Positions 1 through 8,784 of a stretch of 64,000 nucleotides of DNA are shown piece after piece. A model generated the notes under the pieces. That model was given only the letters and a program-made list of their open reading frames with translations. It searched no databases and was not told the DNA's origin. Position numbers and translations under genes: made by a program. Numbering within the stretch: position 1 is the stretch's first letter; each line of letters starts with the position of its first letter. The DNA comes from Rhyzopertha dominica (taxonomy: Eukaryota; Arthropoda; Insecta; Coleoptera; Bostrichidae): NCBI GenBank assembly GCA_025024175.1, contig QCXZ01000041.1, positions 26,035,786 through 26,099,785 of the forward strand, written 5' to 3'.

Positions 1-357
1 GAAGCCACCTTCATTACTTGGCCTGACAGTGCCGGCACATCGGCAGCCATCTTAAATAACATCACAGAAACGTTCTGTCCAGATTTTTATGTTCACCCCA
101 CAGTACCAATTTCTGAACCTGGCATATTGCAAAGTAAATTGCAACACACCGTGAGATACATTCTGAATTTAATCGTCATGTTCATCCCAAATGCAAACCA
201 ATTCTCAATCTCCCGAATTATAGATCAACTGCATTTCTTCCATACATTCAAGCTGTCACAGTTAGAATTGGCAAAATTAGAAAACAACTTATCTGAACTA
301 TGTTCTAGTCCCTATCAAAAATGTCATAAATACTATGGTCTCCGAAAGACAAAATAA
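1..357 (+). CDS. 3' terminal exon of an unrecognised gene (partial)
   Basis: Frame 1 is open from the first base of the window to a TAA at 355-357, giving about 118 residues, and the gene continues to the left of the window. The composition is protein-like: an acidic and polar start, then a hydrophobic helical stretch (RYILNLIVMFIPNAN) and a helical Leu/Glu-rich tail ending in a basic YYGLRKTK. I do not recognise the family. An AATAAA at 353-358 overlaps the stop codon, so the 3' UTR could be extremely short, which fits a real last exon. The next coding sequence on this strand, SF3A2 at 2740, is unrelated to it. It could also be an exon of a longer gene with unusual splicing. Confidence 0.5.
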   Translation, partial: EATFITWPDSAGTSAAILNNITETFCPDFYVHPTVPISEPGILQSKLQHTVRYILNLIVMFIPNANQFSISRIIDQLHFFHTFKLSQLELAKLENNLSELCSSPYQKCHKYYGLRKTK

Positions 358-429
358 ACCCTCTGTCATCGAGTGGTATTTACAGCATTTTTTGCTCATA
401 TGTGGCACAGTCTATATCAATGAAATAAG

Positions 430-610
430 CAAATCCATTAATACCCACCATACGGAACACAAATCAAATCAAGTCTCTTCACCCAGTCAGCAGTAGCTGA
501 ATTTGAAATCAGTGTCAGTTTTAGTCGACTATCTCATTTATAACAAAAGTCCATTTCTGCGCCACTTGTAAATTCTGAGAAGTCATTGAGATTTGTAAAC
601 AAAACGCACA
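430..610 (+). pseudogene. Degenerate C-terminal fragment of a Penelope-like element
   Basis: The stretch resembles the better-preserved Penelope-like C-terminus near 50820-51010. Both contain a TCTCTTCAC..CAGCAGTAGCTGAAT block followed by a segment matching the post-GIY-YIG tail (SVSVLV.., then FLR..ILRSH). Stops interrupt the frame, so it is a dead fragment. The similarity is short and was found by eye. Confidence 0.35.
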
Positions 611-962
611 ACAACATGTATATGAAGATACTAAAAATGAATACTTCTTTTCAAATGTTTGAGCTTGATTCATTACAAAGGGTCTAGCCGTATATATTAT
701 TGGGACTTGGGTGATCGAAAAAACCTTTTTTTTTATTTTATTTTTTTAAATTCTTATGTGTAAAAGACATGAAAAAAATATTTTTTTATGAAGAAATAAA
801 CATTTTTTCATACTGTTTTAAAATTATATAATCTCTAATGGTTTTTATCCAATTACTTTGCAGTAAAATGGTTTAAAAAATATTTAAGTAATGTAGTTCT
901 TAATTTTCAGTAGATAAATACTTTTTTATACATTTTTTACCATAAAAAATATGACTTTAAAT
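611..962. other. A/T-rich non-coding stretch
   Basis: It holds homopolymer A and T runs and no open frame or repeat that I can support. It ends in the 8-bp target site (955-962) of the following hAT-type element. Confidence 0.5.
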
Positions 963-1848
963 TAGAGATGAAACGGATTGCCGGATAGCTACTAATACAC
1001 CGAATCAATTCAGGCGATTTAGGGTGTTATAGGCAATGGAACTTATGTTTGCAGCGCCACGGCGGTGCTTACTGAACTACATTCTGTTACATTATTTTAT
1101 GTGGGAAACGCGGCGAAAATCCGAGATCCGTTGTCTAACCATTTATGACAGGTACTAGTTTGACCACATAAAAATAATTGTTATAAAACAATAACACGCC
1201 ATGTGCGAAATGTTCATATATTTATTTATGTAACAGATTATAACTAAAGTAGAAGCCACCAGGTGGCGTACCGCGGTACCGCTTATGTTTCATCGCCTAT
1301 CGTGACTGATCGGCTAATCGAAGATGGCATCTGGCATGACTGTTTAGCAAAAACTAGTTTTCTGCTTGTGTTATTTGCTACTTGCTCACAATTGAAACAT
1401 ATCGTTAGTGAAAAAAAAGGAAGTCTATTTGCTAATATTTTGAAATTAACATAAATAATTTAAAAGGCGGGGATATTTTTAGAATCTCTTTTTTGTGTTT
1501 TATACTTATGTGTTATGTTATATTTTTATATGCTTAGTAAAAGTTGTTGAGAATCTGAGGATTTTGTATGATTTTATAATATTTTACACTTTTTGTTTTT
1601 ACCTTTTTGTTCAAATAATAAATTTATTATTAAGCTGATGTGTGTAATTTTAGTTTTTACAGCTTCAACTAAAAGCCATGACAGTTGAAAGCCTTTTCCT
1701 TATTATTTACCCCACGAAGAAGTATGTGTTAAAATTCATTTTAGGCAATTGTCGTAGTTTTGGAATATCCAGTATCTGGCCGGATATTGGTTAATATCCG
1801 GTATCTGGCTGTATAGTAAATTTAGGCCGGATATCTGTTTCATCTCTA
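963..1848. mobile_element. Non-autonomous hAT-type DNA transposon (886 bp)
   Basis: The ends are inverted repeats starting TAGAGATGAAAC, with the next bases (R GAT..CCGG) also largely matched. Flanking 8-bp direct repeats are CTTTAAAT at 955-962 and GTTTAAAT at 1849-1856, which differ at one base. An 8-bp target duplication with this terminus style is typical of the hAT superfamily. The right subterminal region repeats the CCGGATA/TATCCGG motif several times, as expected for hAT transposase binding sites. The interior contains only a 63-codon frame near 1263-1454 with no transposase similarity that I can see, so the copy depends on an autonomous relative. Confidence 0.75.
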
Positions 1849-1856
1849 GTTTAAAT

Positions 1857-2739
1857 TGCAGAAAAAATTACTTTTTAATGTTTTTCATATTGTTCCACTA
1901 CTTCAAAAAAAATAAAAGAAATTCCTGAGTATAGAGGAGTATAAAAGACATTTTCTTACAAAATTTGTTGAATGACACTTCAAAAAGAAAAAAATTTTAT
2001 TTCGTTCGCTAATAATCGGCTGTTCATATGAAATACATAAAAAAAATATTTTCAATTGCCTTTAACTAGTAAGAATTAGGGGAAAAAGTCACTGTTCACT
2101 AATTTTCTATTTTACTATGAAAAAATAATTTTTGATAAACTTAGCAATTTGAGATTAAGAGCTGAAAATTTGACTGAATTATTTTTATTTGGCTCCAAAG
2201 TGATCCCCCATGGCCCCCGTAAAAAAAGCCGGGGAGGCAGATTTACCATATATATCAGGCTATACCCTTTCTCTATTATACTGGAGGCACTTAGGCATGA
2301 TTTACAGCAGTGATTCAAATCAGGCATAAAATCAAGTAAAAATTGGTTNAAGNTNGTGTTACATCATTTAATAAAATACAGTGTCAGCAGAAACGACCAT
2401 TATAGTGGAAGTTTAGGTAGAGAAAGTAAACATTGGCACCCACAATAACAGATTTGTGCAGTACTCGTATATCACTTTGATTGAACTAATTCTGTAAATT
2501 ATATATAAATTATTATAAATATAATTAATTAAAGGTACTGGTCTTGGCAAACCCAGCATAAGGGATTCAATTTTTATCTGTTCAATTAACAATTAATTTG
2601 GTAAGGTGACCAATTGCCCATTTATTGTATGTGTATTAAACAGACAGCTATTTTTTGTATTTGAGCACATGCAAAATTGAATGCAAAGCATACTGGTATT
2701 GAAGGATTTTTCATTTACTTGTATATATTTTCCTTACAG
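1857..2739. other. Non-coding stretch before the SF3A2 exon
   Basis: A/T-rich sequence with three ambiguous bases near 2349-2355. I looked for the SF3A2 zinc-finger exon (CxxC..H..H of the matrin type) and saw none. It is probably intron sequence ending at the TTTTCCTTACAG acceptor at 2739. Confidence 0.4.
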
Positions 2740-3134
2740 AAATTGCTGACAATGTTTATCCACGACACAGATTTATGTCTGCTTATGAACAAAGAATTGA
2801 ACCACCAGACCGTAAATGGCAGTACTTACTTTTTGCTGCTGAACCGTACGAGACCATAGCTTTTAAAGTTCCCAGTCGGGAAGTTGAAAAGACAGACAAT
2901 AAATTTTGGACCCATTGGAATCGAGACACCAAACAGTTTTTCCTACAGTTCGCATTCAAGAATGAGGGTAAGAAACCTGGTACTGTAATAGCTAGAGGTC
3001 CAGCAATGATGGGAGGTGTGCCGCCACCACCAATGTTACCTGTCCCACCACCGCCAAGGCCACCAATGTTTAATCCAATGCCTCCACCTCCGATGATTGG
3101 TGCTGTTCTACCAGTTCCACCACCACCGCAGTAA
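2740..3134 (+). CDS. Sf3a2: SF3A2 (splicing factor 3A subunit 2), 3' terminal exon
   Basis: After a clear polypyrimidine-AG acceptor (ending 2739) the frame reads IADNVYPRHRFMSAYEQ, then PPDRKWQYLLFAAEPYE, SREVEK and FWTHWNRDTKQFFLQF. This is an almost exact match to the conserved central domain of SF3A2 (yeast Prp11), a subunit of the SF3a complex of the U2 snRNP that acts in the nucleus at branch-point recognition. The C-terminus is a short proline/methionine-rich tail (PPPPMLPVPPPPRPP and similar), much shorter than the heptad-repeat tail of vertebrate SF3A2 and typical of insects. The stop TAA is at 3132-3134. The N-terminal region with the matrin-type zinc finger is missing from the window. 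The exon probably starts in mid-codon, with two bases completing a split codon. Either the upstream intron is large or this is a partial copy. Confidence 0.9.
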
Positions 3135-3231
3135 TGATTATAAATATCTGCGGAGCTTATATTTCCCATCTTATATTAATTACTGTGCATTTTAATTGTC
3201 ACATGGATAAGGCGTTGCAGTTTTGTAAAGG

Positions 3232-3237
3232 AATAAA
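3232..3237 (+). terminator. Poly(A) signal of SF3A2
   Basis: A canonical AATAAA lies 98 bases after the SF3A2 stop codon in otherwise non-coding sequence. It is the first such hexamer after the stop. Confidence 0.6.
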
Positions 3238-3239
3238 AG

Positions 3240-3647
3240 ACGTATAAACAAATCTTAACGCGGCATTTTTATTTTCTAGATTTACACAAATATAGCGAAT
3301 GATAATTGCACAATTAGTTGATTTTTGTTGTGTTCGCTCTAGCTGTTTAGAAAGGTCACTTTTTAGGTAAGTTTGATTTTTCTATAAAAAGATTCTATTT
3401 TCAATTTTCTAAAAATTTTTGTATCCATAATTTTCATTTCATTGCATAAATACTTGGTGGGGCATAATAGAGTCCCCCACATTTTAGAAAATCACTATAG
3501 GAGTAACGGGTGGCAGTCAGATGATAACAATACCAGACATATATTGCTTGTGTATAAAAAACTGAATTAGTTCAAAATTTCAGTTTGGCTGAGACAATTC
3601 CCAAATATATCTCTAAATATTATCGTAATTTTAGCAATGCTGTTGCA
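3240..3647. other. Intergenic, nothing recognised
   Basis: A/T-rich sequence between the SF3A2 poly(A) signal and the transposase relic. No convincing reading frame or terminal repeat was found, although an end of the IS630-like element may lie here. Confidence 0.4.
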
Positions 3648-4440
3648 TTATACCTTCAGAACTTTGTCATATTCAGACAACGCTTCAAAAGCACCATAAA
3701 TTATTGCATACAGTTCTTCATTCGTGGGCTTACTTCTTTTTGTTATTTGTCCATTAACGAAATAGCTCTTCAAAAGGATTAAGAAATGATTGTACATGGG
3801 CAGAACAAGTCCATGAGGCCCATCTGTGTTAAATTGGGTCCGTTCCATGAAATCTAACATTGTCCCTTACAAAATATGCACCTCATATAATGATCTTCAC
3901 TTAAGTGGCCAATTAAAGTTGTTAGCAATTCTCCAAAGTAGTGTACATTGTATGGCCTATGTTGAATAGCAAATAAATATAACAGATTAATACATATTGC
4001 AGCAGCTACCACATAATTATGGCTTCTTAATCGAGCCTTGACTTTGTTGGCTCTATTATTTTTCTGTGATCTTCCATATGATTTAGAATCCACTTGAATT
4101 CCAAATTCATCCATAAAAAAATATTTTTTCTCTTAATTATCATGGATATATATTGAACACCATAGTTGAACCTACTTTGGATAGTATCTGAAGCGTTACA
4201 CTTTTCTGACATAATAAAGGAAGTGCATTTTATACTATAGTGAAATTCCTTTATCGCTTTGTCAATGGTTGGTAAGCTTACCATTAGTTGTGGATTTTGC
4301 TCAAACAATTTGGTTTGGTTTCATAGTGCAATTTTCATCAATCAAATTGCAGATTTCTTCTTGCTCCTCTGGAGTAAATTTTTTCCAGTGATGCCCAACA
4401 CTTATCTTATTCACCTCATTGATTATTTTGTAGGTCTAAT
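3648..4440 (-). pseudogene. IS630/Tc1-superfamily transposase relic (bacterial-like type)
   Basis: On the minus strand three overlapping frames together read as a DDE transposase broken by frameshifts. From the N-terminal side there is a helix segment (TPEEQEEICNLIDENCT), then IDKAIKEFHYSIK, the first catalytic block MDEFGIQV followed by SYGRSQKNNRANKVKARLRS, the segment NYVVAAAICINLLYLFAIQ, and a C-terminal part (PTNEELYAIIYGAFEALSEYD). This order matches IS630-like transposases found in rotifers and arthropods. The second catalytic Asp region is corrupted and there are several stops, so it is inactive. I could not assign terminal repeats. It is on the strand opposite to SF3A2 and CIP2A. Confidence 0.6.
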
Positions 4441-4487
4441 AAATTTTTCTAACAGTATCTGGCAATAATACATTATATAGCCGTTTT

Positions 4488-4519
4488 ACCATTGTTTAAG
4501 AATATTCTTAAACAATGGT
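4488..4519. repeat. Perfect 32-bp palindrome
   Basis: Sixteen bases (ACCATTGTTTAAGAAT) are followed immediately by their exact reverse complement with no spacer. It lies just beyond the N-terminal side of the IS630-like relic and could be a fused pair of transposon ends or a foldback remnant. Confidence 0.8.
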
Positions 4520-5234
4520 TCTACTTAGACTGCTGAAGTACCATCATTAATTGCTTTGATAATAAGAGTACATACCTTCTTGGATAGTATAATGTGAAAT
4601 TGATTTGACAAATAAAGGAAACGCTTCTGCCAAAAAAGGAAATTATTTAATAAATAGTGCTCTGTTTACAAGAGACAGGAAGTAATTTTGAGTAATTGTA
4701 AAATACCATTGAAAAAAGGAGAAAACCCACAGAAAAACTAAAAGAAAAATCTGTATTAATGCTTCACGTAATAAACGCTTAAAATTATAATTTAAAATTT
4801 TGTTGCTTTAATTCAGAAGCTTAAATTTACAAAAAGCTTTTTTAGAATATAGTTTGTATAGGTATTAAACTTTATGTCAGTGTCCAAATAAAGCTCTACA
4901 TTTTTTGATGATTCAACGATTGCTGATTTTTTACTGTTAACACTATCATTGTTGATCTTATTCTTATGTAGTGTTGTAATTCTTTTTATCGAATACCATT
5001 ACTTTAAATTTACTTGGATATAAAGATAAGCAATATTTTCTATAACAAAATGTTATCGATTGGATAAATAGAAACTTGCATAAAAATTTGTAATATGTTA
5101 GAAAATAGAGAAAAAAAAATTACAATTTCAGTGATGTTTCATTTACAGTGATTGGTTGTTAAATAACTTCACAGATTGAGGTTAAACCAAAGGCGATTAA
5201 TACGGGCGCGCAATAGGCTGCGGCGGACGGTGAC
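4520..5234. other. Intergenic, nothing recognised
   Basis: A/T-rich sequence with no supportable gene. Base composition changes sharply near 5165, where a GC-richer block begins. Confidence 0.4.
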
Positions 5235-5376
5235 GTCACGCAACAGTAATGAATAAACCACTATGCAACAGAGCGCATATTTGCTACCGCCAGAAATCAG
5301 CTTGACGCGTACTGTTTTGACATACTTTATGCAGCAAGCGACCTTGGTGGGCACGGCCTCGTTACTGTTGCGTGAC
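5235..5376. repeat. Short inverted-repeat unit (MITE-like, about 142 bp)
   Basis: GTCACGCAACAGTAA at 5235-5249 is repeated as its exact reverse complement at 5362-5376. The enclosed sequence is clearly richer in G and C than its surroundings. A long minus-strand frame across it has no recognisable similarity. The family and target duplication are undetermined. Confidence 0.5.
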
Positions 5377-6904
5377 ACAATTTTGTATTCAGCACCCCCG
5401 TGCGCAGTTTCAATTTAGATCATGCATGATTTGAAGCACTGCTTATCTATTTAGAAAGATAAGATGTCTATGAATCTGTGATATGACATCAAAGTGCTCA
5501 TGTGGTTGCGTTATTTTCAAGATTTCATGATGGGCACATTGGCACTTGAACACATACCTAAAATTGAACTGTGAAAACGAGCTGCTGGTGGCTGGTGTTT
5601 TTCGCAGACATCCTGTTTTTTTATCTAGGCGGCTGTTTCATATGGCATGCGCGAAAAAAGTCACCATGTCACCATATTGCTCGCTCGTAGATTAGTGAGT
5701 TTGCGCAGTACCTCGCAAGTGTGACTGAACTAGGATTAACTGATTGACGATGTGTGGCCACATTTTTTGCATGGCAGACAGCGCTAACGAAGCAAGTGAA
5801 CTTGAGCAGATCGCTTGAGCGCGCGGAAATATTAATTTGAATCGTCAGTAAATTTCGAAATACATTCCGAAACAACCCCAGTTTGAAAAAGTAGTATGTT
5901 CTAGTATGTATTTCATTTGAGCTATTTATGTATTGAAATGTATACATTTACCGTCAAGCAAATTAGAACAAAATGTAAATTATGTATACCTTAATTAATA
6001 AAAAAGACAAATCTTAAGGCTGGGATCCTGGAGAGAGAGAGAAAGATATATTCGAGCTAACGATAGAAAGAGAACTACTATGTTTTTTGGTAAAATAATT
6101 GCTAATTGCGAGATGTACCTTTCAGATTATTTTTAGCCTACACTTTTACGAATTTTGGTTATTGCATCGCTTAATTTGCACATAAAAATAGCTTATGCGG
6201 AAATACAGATCACGAGCTTTCCAACAGGACCATTTTCAAAGATATCGGTGCAGTAATCATGAAGTGGTCCTGTTTAGTAAAATAATTGTGGTTTTCTTTC
6301 TGTTGTTACTTGGGATCAATCTTTATTCTCTCACCAGGATTCCAGCCTTAAATAGGCAAGTCGATAGTTTCAATAGTGAATAAACTCTAAATATAAATAT
6401 CTAGTTTGTTTCTTTTGTATGTGTCTATCTTCTTGTTATGAGTTTCTGTATCTTTTTTTCTTTTCTATTTTCTAAATCGGAAGGTATCTATGTATACCTA
6501 TATAATAAATGTGTTATAAAATATGCGATAATAAAAATAAAGGAACTTAGGTCTTTGCGAAATTAAAGAAGTTTAAATGCACCTCATGAACATAAGATTA
6601 CACTTTTTTGCGAATAGGTCTCTGCCTTTTCTGAAATAGGTGAGATGATTCCACTTAATAATGCGTTCACAATTTACATCACGGACTCACGGATATCACG
6701 TTTACCCAATGAACTCCCTTCAATTCCAAAGTGTTTACACCACTGATTGCGAGAGAGATAGAGACACCCGTTGGCAAAGTACCCGTTCTACACGTTCAAT
6801 TCCACGCTCCAGTAATATCTCCATNCACTCCATTTCAGTGGACAGGCATCAGTGGGTATACAACAAAGGAAAATGGCAGTAATTCAAATTTGAACCGGCA
6901 ATAA
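5377..6904. other. Intergenic, no gene recognised
   Basis: Several frames of 60-90 codons occur on both strands, but none shows a recognisable domain or consistent coding composition. One ambiguous base is at 6825. A GA-rich run occurs near 6030-6045. Confidence 0.4.
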
Positions 6905-7664
6905 TGTAACCGTTACAGCTATGTTGTAAGTTGTAACATGAAGCGATTTCTTTTCGTCCCGGTTGGTTCAAAAGTCTAACCGCTGATGTAACCGCTCAAT
7001 TTCGTTTCGGAAACGCTTGGAACCATGACGTCATTCGACCAACCAGGTTACATTTTTCACTAACCGCTGTTGAACGTCGGTACCTCTCCGTTTAACCAGC
7101 GGTTACTGTGTCTATCCTTGTTTTGTTTTGGTTCTGTTGCATTTTATTAGCAGCGCTGGGCGCTGCTGCTGCTGTGAAACAGAGAAACAAATCATTCCCA
7201 ACATTTGTCAATAATAACAGCGCAATATAGCGTGTACTGATAATGTAATATGCAGATCATGTAAATATCAAAATATGCGATTTTTATTTCTTAGGTAGGT
7301 ATATCTTTTACAAATAAAGCTGTTGAGCGAACTTCTAAAAATGATCTGAAGTAATTAAACTATACTTTAACGGAAATACAACAAAAAATATAACGCAATA
7401 CTCGTAAATAACAAAAATCTATAACGCTCAATATGGCACAAATATAACCCCACGATATGACAGCAGATGATACCCTGACAGAACTATCTAACCGGGACGT
7501 TCGATTGGAAACGCTGGGTACGTCATGATTTAAAGGTCCAATGCAACCACTGTCAGAAATTGACAAACCGCTGTCAGAAAACGGCCAACCGCTGGTTCGG
7601 ACCGCTAGGACGAAAAGAAAACGCTTATGTATATGTGGTTGTTACCCCCGTGGTTGTTACATTA
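6905..7664. mobile_element. Foldback-type MITE upstream of CIP2A
   Basis: The two halves are imperfect inverted copies. TAATGTAAC near 6902 faces GTTACATTA near 7658. The block AAGCGATTTCTTTTCGTCC at about 6945 faces GGACGAAAAGAAAACGCTT near 7608, and CATGACGTCAT near 7024 faces a similar CATGACGTACCC-type block near 7520. The motif AACCGCTG or its complement recurs at least six times in the arms. No transposase is present. The right end lies about 155 bases before the CIP2A start codon, so the element probably overlaps the promoter or 5' flank. Confidence 0.55.
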
Positions 7665-7819
7665 AAGTAATCATTTTTTGTTTGTTTGTTCGTTTGACAT
7701 AACATTTTATTCAATCAAACTAATCATTCCAGACACACTTATTTAAACATTTCGATTTCGTACATACCAAAATTATTTACATAAAGGATAATCAAGAATT
7801 TTAATACAGGACTTCCAAA

Positions 7820-7984
7820 ATGAGCACAATGATGGTAACTTCAGAATTAAACCTGGGGCATAGCATGGCGAATATAGAGGTTGAATCAAAGAGGGGTCAA
7901 ATGAAGATATTCCTAAAATCTGTAAAGGAATATATGAAAACAAAAAGTGAACAGTTAGGAATGCAAATTAACCGATTACTACAG
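7820..7984 (+). CDS. Cip2a: CIP2A-like protein, exon 1
   Basis: The ATG sits in a good insect start context (CCAAAATGA), and an in-frame TAA at 7802-7804 lies just upstream, which supports this start. The exon gives 55 residues (MSTMMVTSELNLGHS...) and ends at CAG|GTATGA in phase 0. The full gene is exons 7820-7984, 8038-8784, 11591-12013, 16644-16822, 17948-18197, 24201-24749 and 24846-24995. These join in frame to about 820 residues, against about 905 for human CIP2A. CIP2A binds PP2A-B56 and, in mitosis, works with TOPBP1 in handling damaged chromosomes. The assignment rests on overall architecture plus specific matches in exons 2, 5 and 6. Drosophila is thought to lack this gene while other insects keep it. 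Confidence 0.75.
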
Positions 7985-8037
7985 GTATGAATAATGCTAG
8001 TTTTAAAGTTAAGTACCTAACATTAATTTTGCTTCAG
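7985..8037 (+). other. CIP2A intron 1 (53 bp)
   Basis: A minimal GT-AG intron (GTATGA...TTGCTTCAG) in phase 0. It is translatable from an internal ATG at 7987, so an automatic call might wrongly start exon 2 there. The size is typical of short insect introns. Confidence 0.75.
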
Positions 8038-8784
8038 GTATTAAGTGTAACAATAGATTTAAGCATCTTCGACCCCAACAATAGCACAGTGTCAGAGTTC
8101 CTAGTTTGTTTGCACGAACTTATGATGGGCATAGAACAGCGGTCGTCAATTGCATGGAATTGTGTGGAAGTATTGTGCAACGTGTGCAAGAATTCTGCTG
8201 CTAGAACAGCCATAATCCACACATACCAGTTTCTGGGACCCCTTTCACGACTGCTAGGTGATCATTTGCCATATGAACGTAAACTGAAGCTGTTAAAGCT
8301 GCTGCAAGATGTAACATGTGGTATTAAAATATCATGGTTAGTACCACAGTTGCCACCTTTGATGTTCATGCTAACGAAATGGATAGATACAGAGCGTGGC
8401 GATGAACAGCTAGTTAATGTGTGTTTAGGAATAATTGTAAACATATGTTATAAGAACTTACCTGGTGTTTACACATTGTCACGATATGTAGACCTTAAAA
8501 AGCTTATGAAGACTTGTATGAATTTAAGAGGTCCAAAAGTTGAAGTGCATATCTGTAAGTTGTTGATAATTTTGGATTATAATAGCGGAAATGTCCCAGA
8601 AGAAGCTTTGTTAAAGTTAATTGAAGTGACTTTTAAGAACATCATCGAAGCTTTTAAGGCGTTTGATGCAGTGTTGCTTAGACATATCGTAGAATTCTTT
8701 TTGGATGTCCTTAAGGAAAACCAGAACAGTGAGATAATGGCTAGTTATGCACATTATTATAGCCAAGTGCAGAATCTTTTAGAG
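8038..8784 (+). CDS. Cip2a: CIP2A-like protein, exon 2 (armadillo-like helical region)
   Basis: This exon gives 249 residues, from VLSVTIDLSIFDPNNS to YSQVQNLLE, and ends in GAG|GTAAGT in phase 0. It is all alpha-helical in character with amphipathic repeats such as LLKLLQDVTCGIKISWL and DEQLVNVCLGIIVNIC. These align with the human CIP2A stretches containing LLQKLTYNVKIF and LKMPCLGLLANLC. This region forms the armadillo-like dimerising domain that contacts PP2A B56 subunits. Confidence 0.82.

Noticed and set aside
1263..1454. 63-codon frame inside the hAT-type element as a small gene
   Set aside because: No similarity to transposase or host proteins and no start context; the element is best read as non-coding.
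2783..3169. Glycine-rich 128-codon frame antisense to SF3A2
   Set aside because: It is the reverse complement of the proline-rich SF3A2 tail; the plus frame matches a conserved protein and has a splice acceptor.
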